Positions 25,421-31,620 of a DNA stretch of 33,602 nucleotides are shown here, piece after piece (position 1 is the stretch's first letter; each line of letters opens with the position of its first letter). The notes beneath the pieces were generated by a model. It was not told the origin of the DNA. It searched no databases and saw only the letters and a list, made by a program, of their open reading frames with translations. The stretch covers positions 1 to 33,602 of the forward strand of contig JACPLN010000007.1 in assembly GCA_016186485.1 (NCBI GenBank). Reading direction: 5' to 3'. A program made the translations under genes and the position numbers. The DNA comes from Candidatus Nealsoniibacteriota bacterium (GTDB lineage Bacteria; Patescibacteriota; Minisyncoccia; Minisyncoccales; UBA6532).

Positions 25421-28400
25421 ACTTATTGGATTCGGATAAAATTAAATCTTTTTTTAGAAGGGAAGGCAGGCTTTTGGTGATTACTCTGGTAATCGCTTTT
25501 TTGTTTGCGAGTAGTTTTCAGACGGCGAAAGCGCAAATAAGCGATGAAACTTTAGATAAAATAGAGGAATTTTTAAAGTTATCTAACCTGCCGGAATTTC
25601 TTAAGTTCAGCAAAGAAGATATTAAAAAAATTCTGAAAAAAGAGGTTGACTCCGCAATTCTGCCGGATTTCACTTATGAAATGTATATTTCGGGAATTAT
25701 TAACGAAGTTGATTTCTTGGATTATGTTTTGAGCCAGAGATACAAAGAAGAAAACAGGGAATACTTTAATCGTATTTTGAACAATAAGCTTAATTTAGTT
25801 TCGTACTGGAAAAAGACCGGTAAAGATATAAGCTCGTTACTTAAGCAGGGGAGTTCTGCTAGTCCAATTTCCGTTTTAGCGCTGCAGAGCGTTGAGATGA
25901 CGAACAATGTAGTTGAGATTTTGGGTGTCGTAAAAACCTTGGAAGATAGTAAAAGATATGATGGCCTATGGTATTATTTTGACCAAAGGAAAAATGGGCA
26001 CGAACCACATGATGTTGTGTGGGGTGAGGCTAAGTATGTAATGGGATTCGCGAGTAAGTCGACCTCTTTTAGGAGGCCAACAATCATAGCTAAAGATATG
26101 AGTTCCGAGCAGCTAGAGTTACAGTTTGCTACGCTTTACGACGAATGGGGTAAATACGCGACGCCCTATGGGTTGAGTGATGATATAAAAGAGCAGGTGA
26201 GGGAGGAGGTAGAAACAACCTTGGTAATGGCGGCAGAAGAATATAGATTGGTCCAGGAAAAAAAGAAAGAAAAGGAGGCGTTGCTTCCTCGGAGGAAGCA
26301 ACTGCCCAGGCAGGGTGTGGAAAACATACTGGAGGGAATAGCCAAACAAATAGAAGATATAAAGGTTTTGCTTCAAAAAGGGCGGGGCGTTGCCGCAGCC
26401 TTAGCCAGCAGCATCCAGGAATCTGTATCTCAAATAACCCCATTTGGTGAAACTGGTTTGCTAACTTCTGTAGTTCTAGAACCAATTGCGGAAACTGCCG
26501 AAATGGAAACTTCCGAGGCTCGGCCCCTGCCAGACGAAGCTGAGGGAAACCCATTGACCTTAGATGAATCCCAAGAAGATCTTGATGATATTTCAGAAAG
26601 GATTGAAGATTTAACCCCGGAAATAATTCCAGAGCCAGTAGAATTAGCGGAGGTTGAACCTCTGCTAATTGAACCTCCAGAGGCAATTGAGGAATTTGCG
26701 TCCGCTACTTCTTCAGAAGAAATCGTTTGGTGTAAAACCAAGCTTAGCACAAAGCCGGCGAGAGACAGGGTTATTTTAAGCGAGATTTCCTGGGCAGGAA
26801 CGCCAGCCTCTGTTGATAACGAATGGTTTGAGCTAAAAAACATTTCTTTAGCAGAAGTTAATCTAACCGGGTGGCAAATTCTTGATAAAGACGGCCAAAT
26901 TAAAATCGCAATTAGCAGCGGAGGTTCAACCTCCGCTAACGGGTTTTATGTTTTAGAGCGCCAAAGCGATGAGGTAATTCCTAACGTTAAAGCTGACCTT
27001 ATTTATGAAGGCCCGATAGAAGACCGGAACGAAGCCATTTATCTTTTTGATCAGGATTGCCAGCTCCAAGATTTAGTTGAAGCCAATCCTGATTGGCCGG
27101 CCGGCGACCCAAACATGCGTTCATCAATGGAAAGAGGAAAAGATTTTTCTTGGCATACCTACCTTGGATACGCGCAAGATAGGGTATTTGGCACCCCAAA
27201 AAGCGAAAGCAGTCCGGAAGTATTTGTTTTTACGCCGCCGGCGCCAAAGGAGGATATTAAAATTTTGATTACAGAAATAGGAACGGACCATTCTTCTTCA
27301 ACAGACTACGATTTTATTGAGTTTTACAATCCCAACAATAAATCAGTTGATATTTCCGGGTTCCAACTCAAAAAGAGAGTTTCTACAGGAACGGAGTATT
27401 CAATAAAGGTTTTTCAAGAAGCTAGCATTATTGCGTCAAAAACTTATTATATATGGGCAAATTCCAACTATTCGGCAGCCGGATTAATCACAGCTAACGC
27501 AACCACCACTCAAACGCTAGCCGCGAATAACAGCGTCGCTTTATTGGACGCGGACAAAAAGGTTATTGACGAGATAGCATGGGGAACAAGCACAAACCCA
27601 TTTTTAGAAACAAAACCGTTTCCAAGCAATCCTGATGATAAAAAAAGTTTAAGCAGGAAATGGGTTAATTCCTCCAATAGTTATCAAGACAGCAACAATA
27701 ACGCTGAAGATTTTGAACTTAAAACATTTACACCCGGAGCCCGGAGTTCAGAAGAGAACGGAGGCGGCGGTGGCAATTCCGAAGAAACCCCCACATTAGA
27801 GGCGGTAATTAACGAAATTGCCTGGATGGGAACAAAAGCCAGCGCTCAAGACGAATGGATAGAGCTTTACAACAATACCACTTCAAGCATTGACCTAGAC
27901 GGCTGGCGGCTGGTTTCTTCCGATGGCGGCCCTGACATTGTTTTTTCCAGCACCACCGCCACCACCACTAGTCTTATCGCCAAAGGATTTTATCTGGTTG
28001 AAAGGACCAATAACAACACAATCAGCGATATTTTTGCCGAGTGGACAGGCAGCTTTGGCAGCGGATTGCACAACACCAGCTGCGAAGTTCTTTCTCTGTA
28101 TGATAAAAATAACAAACTTATAGATAAAACAGCTTGTCTTGACAGCAGCGGCTGGCCGGCTGGAATAGCTTCACCCAATTATATTTCAATGGAAAGGATT
28201 AACTCTACTTCTACCGGTACCAGCACCGACAACTGGGCTAACAACAATAGGATTACCAAGAATGGTTTGGACGCAAACGGTACAGTTATTAACGGCACTC
28301 CTAAATCTCAAAACAGCGTTTCCAAAAATAAGACGGAAATTTCCGGAGTCCTTGATTTTACGGAAGATTTTACTTTAACGTATCTCGGCAGTCCTTATTT

Positions 28401-29622
28401 TATTGACGGTTCAATAAACGTCGCTTCTACAACAAAACTAACCATAGAACCGGGGGTAATTATTAAATTCAAAGACGGCTTTTGGGATTCCCAGTTCAAA
28501 GTAACGGGTTCTTTGCTAGCTAGAGGCGAGGCGGACAAAAAGATCGTTTTCACCTCTTCAAGCACTTCGCCGACAGCGGGCGACTGGCAATGGCTTTATC
28601 TAGAAAACGCCAGCACTACATTGGAAAATGTGGCCATAAGCTATGCTGGCAAGAGAGAAGAAGGTTCTCCGCCGCTAACTTACGGTTCAATTTATGTTGA
28701 TGGAGGAAATTTAACCCTTAAAAATTCAACGATTGAGCAAAGCGGGACTATAGGAGTTTGGATTAGAAATTCTACCAGCACCATCATTGACGGGGTAACG
28801 TTTGACGACAACAATAATATTTCTTGGGGAAAGCCGGCCGCAGTTTACGTTGAGAATTCGGGATCTACAATTAAAAATTCTACTTTTACCAATAACAATA
28901 TAGGCATACTTGTGGAAAATTTTTCAGCCCCTGCTATTGAGAATAATTCTTTTACAAACAACCAAAAACCAATCCAAATTGGCAGTATTTTGCCTAATAT
29001 TTCCGGAAACGCCGCTTCAAGCAATACCGATCATAATGGTATTTCTTTGGATAGTTTAACCTTGCCAGGGGCGCAGACTTCGGCTGTCTGGAGAAATGCC
29101 GGCCTGCCATACGTTGTCAATACTCTTTATTTGGCTTCGGGCGTCAATCTGACTATGGAGGCCAGCACCACGATTAAGTTTTTGGACCAGGGCAACATAG
29201 AGATAGCAGGCACTTTGCAGGCCCTGGGAGAACCTCAAAACAAAATAACTTTTACCTCTGTTTCTAGCAGCCCGACTGCTGGCAGTTGGAAATATATTTT
29301 GTTTAATTCTTCCAGCGCCAACTCTTTGTTGAGAAATACCATTATCAGTTACGGCGGAGGGTATTTGGGGGCGGTAAGGGTTAGCAGCGGCTCCTTGTCT
29401 GTGGAAAACTCCATATTTGATAATAACTTGTATTCTGGGTTATACTTGGATAATGCCAGCAGCACTGTTTCTGGCACACTTTTTAAAAACCATTCTGCTT
29501 TAGGAACATCTAAAGGAATCAATGTATTTGCCGGAAGCTGTCCTGTTGTTTCCGGCCTAACCTTTGGAAGCGGCGCCGAAAGCAATTCAATTGACATTTA
29601 TCCGGAAACCTGTAATCCTTAA
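25414..29622 (+). CDS. Large surface protein: N-terminal signal/TM, three lamin-tail-like domains, C-terminal parallel beta-helix
   Basis: LTD-like repeats: VILSEISWAGTPASVDNEWFELKN, ILITEIGTDHSSSTDYDFIEFYNP, AVINEIAWMGTKASAQDEWIELYN; then repeated ADKKIVFTSSSTSPTAGDW / QNKITFTSVSSSPTAGSW and NSTF..N.IGI beta-helix rungs. Confidence 0.85.
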   Translation: MVNLLDSDKIKSFFRREGRLLVITLVIAFLFASSFQTAKAQISDETLDKIEEFLKLSNLPEFLKFSKEDIKKILKKEVDSAILPDFTYEMYISGIINEVDFLDYVLSQRYKEENREYFNRILNNKLNLVSYWKKTGKDISSLLKQGSSASPISVLALQSVEMTNNVVEILGVVKTLEDSKRYDGLWYYFDQRKNGHEPHDVVWGEAKYVMGFASKSTSFRRPTIIAKDMSSEQLELQFATLYDEWGKYATPYGLSDDIKEQVREEVETTLVMAAEEYRLVQEKKKEKEALLPRRKQLPRQGVENILEGIAKQIEDIKVLLQKGRGVAAALASSIQESVSQITPFGETGLLTSVVLEPIAETAEMETSEARPLPDEAEGNPLTLDESQEDLDDISERIEDLTPEIIPEPVELAEVEPLLIEPPEAIEEFASATSSEEIVWCKTKLSTKPARDRVILSEISWAGTPASVDNEWFELKNISLAEVNLTGWQILDKDGQIKIAISSGGSTSANGFYVLERQSDEVIPNVKADLIYEGPIEDRNEAIYLFDQDCQLQDLVEANPDWPAGDPNMRSSMERGKDFSWHTYLGYAQDRVFGTPKSESSPEVFVFTPPAPKEDIKILITEIGTDHSSSTDYDFIEFYNPNNKSVDISGFQLKKRVSTGTEYSIKVFQEASIIASKTYYIWANSNYSAAGLITANATTTQTLAANNSVALLDADKKVIDEIAWGTSTNPFLETKPFPSNPDDKKSLSRKWVNSSNSYQDSNNNAEDFELKTFTPGARSSEENGGGGGNSEETPTLEAVINEIAWMGTKASAQDEWIELYNNTTSSIDLDGWRLVSSDGGPDIVFSSTTATTTSLIAKGFYLVERTNNNTISDIFAEWTGSFGSGLHNTSCEVLSLYDKNNKLIDKTACLDSSGWPAGIASPNYISMERINSTSTGTSTDNWANNNRITKNGLDANGTVINGTPKSQNSVSKNKTEISGVLDFTEDFTLTYLGSPYFIDGSINVASTTKLTIEPGVIIKFKDGFWDSQFKVTGSLLARGEADKKIVFTSSSTSPTAGDWQWLYLENASTTLENVAISYAGKREEGSPPLTYGSIYVDGGNLTLKNSTIEQSGTIGVWIRNSTSTIIDGVTFDDNNNISWGKPAAVYVENSGSTIKNSTFTNNNIGILVENFSAPAIENNSFTNNQKPIQIGSILPNISGNAASSNTDHNGISLDSLTLPGAQTSAVWRNAGLPYVVNTLYLASGVNLTMEASTTIKFLDQGNIEIAGTLQALGEPQNKITFTSVSSSPTAGSWKYILFNSSSANSLLRNTIISYGGGYLGAVRVSSGSLSVENSIFDNNLYSGLYLDNASSTVSGTLFKNHSALGTSKGINVFAGSCPVVSGLTFGSGAESNSIDIYPETCNP
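26281..26301. repeat. Palindromic repeat, family i copy 4, inside a CDS (LLPRRKQLP)
   Basis: TTGCTTCCTCGGAGGAAGCAA followed by CTGCCCAGG. Confidence 0.95.
26642..26670. repeat. Palindromic repeat, family ii copy 1, inside a CDS
   Basis: AATTAGCGGAGGTT-G-AACCTCTGCTAATT (one mismatch). Confidence 0.88.
26917..26937. repeat. Palindromic repeat, family ii copy 2, inside the same CDS
   Basis: AGCGGAGGTT-C-AACCTCCGCT (perfect). Confidence 0.88.
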
Positions 29623-29625
29623 AAA

Positions 29626-30129
29626 ATGGATAAAAACTTATTTATCCGTCTAACTTTTGCTGTCCATAGGGTAATAGAAAAATTGCCCAAGGAAGAATTA
29701 AGGGATCGCATTGAAAACCTAGCTAATGATATTTTGGCTGATTTGGTGTGTTTGAAGCCGGCGGCAGAAAAGCTGAAAGAGCTGGATAGCTATTTTGAAG
29801 CGGCAAAAGAGAAGAATTTTATTAACCCGATAAACTTTTTGATTTTAAAGAAAGAATACGCTAAAATAAGGGAACGTTTTGGGAAAGAAGAGGATAAATT
29901 ATCAGTAGTAAAACCAGGATTCCCAGCCAGGCAGGAAACAATATTTCAGGCAGTTAGTTCCAACGGGAAAACTCGTTTAAGCGATTTGGTTGGTTTGCTT
30001 CCCAGCGTTCACAGGAGAACCCTTCTTAGGGATGTTGATAAGTTAGTCAGTTCCGGCGCCATTGTCAGAAATGGCGACGGCAGGGGAACGTATTACCGGC
30101 CAAACGGCATTCATAAGAATACGACATAA
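29626..30129 (+). CDS. Putative winged-helix DNA-binding protein
   Basis: C-terminal ARQETIFQAVSSNGKTRLSDLVGLLPSVHRRTLLRDVDKLVSSGAIVRNGDGRGTYYRP fits a DeoR-like wHTH. Confidence 0.7.
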   Translation: MDKNLFIRLTFAVHRVIEKLPKEELRDRIENLANDILADLVCLKPAAEKLKELDSYFEAAKEKNFINPINFLILKKEYAKIRERFGKEEDKLSVVKPGFPARQETIFQAVSSNGKTRLSDLVGLLPSVHRRTLLRDVDKLVSSGAIVRNGDGRGTYYRPNGIHKNTT

Positions 30130-30179
30130 AATGCGACAAATATATACATATATATATGTATGTCGCAATTATTGTCACA
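30120..30179. promoter_or_regulatory. Symmetric array of four TGYGACA-like half-sites
   Basis: TACGACA-5-TGCGACA-22-TGTCGCA-5-TGTCACA, with inner palindrome TACATATATATATGTA. Confidence 0.75.
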
Positions 30180-30202
30180 TTTACGATAAGTTTAATTGAA
30201 CT

Positions 30203-30715
30203 ATGTCCAATTTAAGAAAGGAATTCAGCAACATTTACGATAAACACGTAAGCCAGATTTACCGCTTTATTTACTTAAAGGTAAGTTCTAATGATATAGC
30301 CGAAGACTTAACTTCAGAGGTCTTTTTGCGCGCCTTTGAAGCCTTTCGGGGTAAAAAACGCGACATTGAGAACGTGTCAGCATTTCTTTACCAGATTGCA
30401 AGGAATTTAGTAGTTGACCATTATCGGGACAAAGCCCAGGCCCAGTTTGTTTCAACGGATTACGTTATCTTAAAAGACCAGAGGCCGGGGGTTGAGGAAA
30501 AGGCGGCTTTGGGTTCGGATTTAGAAGTAGTTAAGAGCGCAATGGCGGGCCTTAAAGACGAGTATCGCGAAATTCTCGTTCTGCACTATTTGGACGACCT
30601 TTCGGTAAAAGAAGTGGCTAAAATTGTGGATAAGTCAGAGGACGCGGTCAGGGTTACAATCCATCGCGCCCTCCAAGCCCTAAAAGAGCAGTTTAGCGTC
30701 AAAAAAGAGGTGTAA
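30203..30715 (+). CDS. Sigma-70 family (ECF-type) RNA polymerase sigma factor
   Basis: IYDKHVSQIYRFIYLKVSSNDIAEDLTSEVFLRAFEAF, AFLYQIARNLVVDHYR, LKDEYREILVLHYLDDLSVKEVAKIVDKSEDAVRVTIHRAL. Confidence 0.93.
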   Translation: MSNLRKEFSNIYDKHVSQIYRFIYLKVSSNDIAEDLTSEVFLRAFEAFRGKKRDIENVSAFLYQIARNLVVDHYRDKAQAQFVSTDYVILKDQRPGVEEKAALGSDLEVVKSAMAGLKDEYREILVLHYLDDLSVKEVAKIVDKSEDAVRVTIHRALQALKEQFSVKKEV

Positions 30716-30734
30716 TAAAACCCTCTTTTTTACG
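30703..30734 (+). terminator. Putative terminator after the sigma factor gene
   Basis: AAAAAAGAGG...CCCTCTTTTTTA. Confidence 0.6.
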
Positions 30735-30768
30735 TCATAATTATTGTAGAACCGCAAATAAAGCTAAA

Positions 30769-31512
30769 ATGAACGACAAAGAACTTATCCAAAAAATTAG
30801 ACTATTGAAACAGGTTAATCCCAGAGAAGACTGGGTTCTTTTGACTAAATCCCGAATTCTCAGCCAGGAAGAGTTTAGCCCTTCGACTTCGCTCAGGGTA
30901 AACTGGCTGGATATTTTGATGCTGAGATGGAAGCCGGTTGTTGTTGCCCCGATCCTCACTGTTTTAGTGGTTTTCGGACTTACTTTCACTCTAGCCAAGT
31001 CAAGTTTACCTGGCGACTTCTTTTATCCGGTTAAGAGAATGAGCGAAAATACTCAGGTTAATCTTTCCAGCGAGAAAGACAAGCCAAAGGTTCATTTGGA
31101 ATTGGCCAACAAGCGATTAGAGGAATTAAACGTTATCGCAGAAGGCAATAGGGTTGGGAATCTGGCTCCGGCAATTAAAGAATTTCAAGACAGCCTTGCC
31201 CAGGCAGTTAAAGATATAAACGGCATTCAGGCAAACACTTCTTCAGATCCGGTTTTATTCCAGCAGATTGTTAAAGAAACCAAAAAGCTTTCTGAAAACA
31301 AAGAAAAGGTGGAATTGCTGGGGGTTGTAATCGGCGACACGAAAGATTTGGACAATGCTTTGGCAAAACTTGTTGAGAGAGAAATTAATGATTTGGAAGG
31401 CAGGATTCTTAACGAAGATCAATGGGCGCTGTTTGCAAAATCAAGAGAGGAGTTTGGGAAAGGAAATTACTCTTCTGCTTTAGAAAAAATACTATTAATC
31501 AATAACCATTAA
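30769..31512 (+). CDS. DUF5667-like membrane protein, possible anti-sigma partner
   Basis: Cytoplasmic N-terminus, one TM, then SSLPGDFFYPVKRMSENTQVNLSSEKDKPKVHLELANKRLEELN. Confidence 0.78.
   Translation: MNDKELIQKIRLLKQVNPREDWVLLTKSRILSQEEFSPSTSLRVNWLDILMLRWKPVVVAPILTVLVVFGLTFTLAKSSLPGDFFYPVKRMSENTQVNLSSEKDKPKVHLELANKRLEELNVIAEGNRVGNLAPAIKEFQDSLAQAVKDINGIQANTSSDPVLFQQIVKETKKLSENKEKVELLGVVIGDTKDLDNALAKLVEREINDLEGRILNEDQWALFAKSREEFGKGNYSSALEKILLINNH
30879..30898. repeat. CCCTTCGACTTCGCTCAGGG palindromic word inside a CDS (SPSTSLRV)
   Basis: Flanked by AGTTTAG / TAAACT, which extend the pairing. Confidence 0.75.
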
Positions 31513-31603
31513 ATTTTGAGGGGCCGTTATCCCCCTCACACCTAATGAAAATGCGCATATTAGGCGTGAGGGAGGAGGGGTCGATAATGGCTTAAAATTA
31601 TAA
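31509..31603. repeat. Long imperfect inverted repeat between the DUF5667 and S-layer-like genes
   Basis: GCCGTTATC...CCCTCACACCTAAT-gaaaatgcgcat-ATTAGGCGTGAGGG...GATAATGGC. Confidence 0.85.
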
Positions 31604-31620
31604 TTAATAAATAAATTACA

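Noticed and set aside
26129-26686. 185-aa antisense ORF and other long minus-strand ORFs inside 25414..29622
   Set aside because: No family signature; antisense to a well-supported CDS with clear domain motifs.
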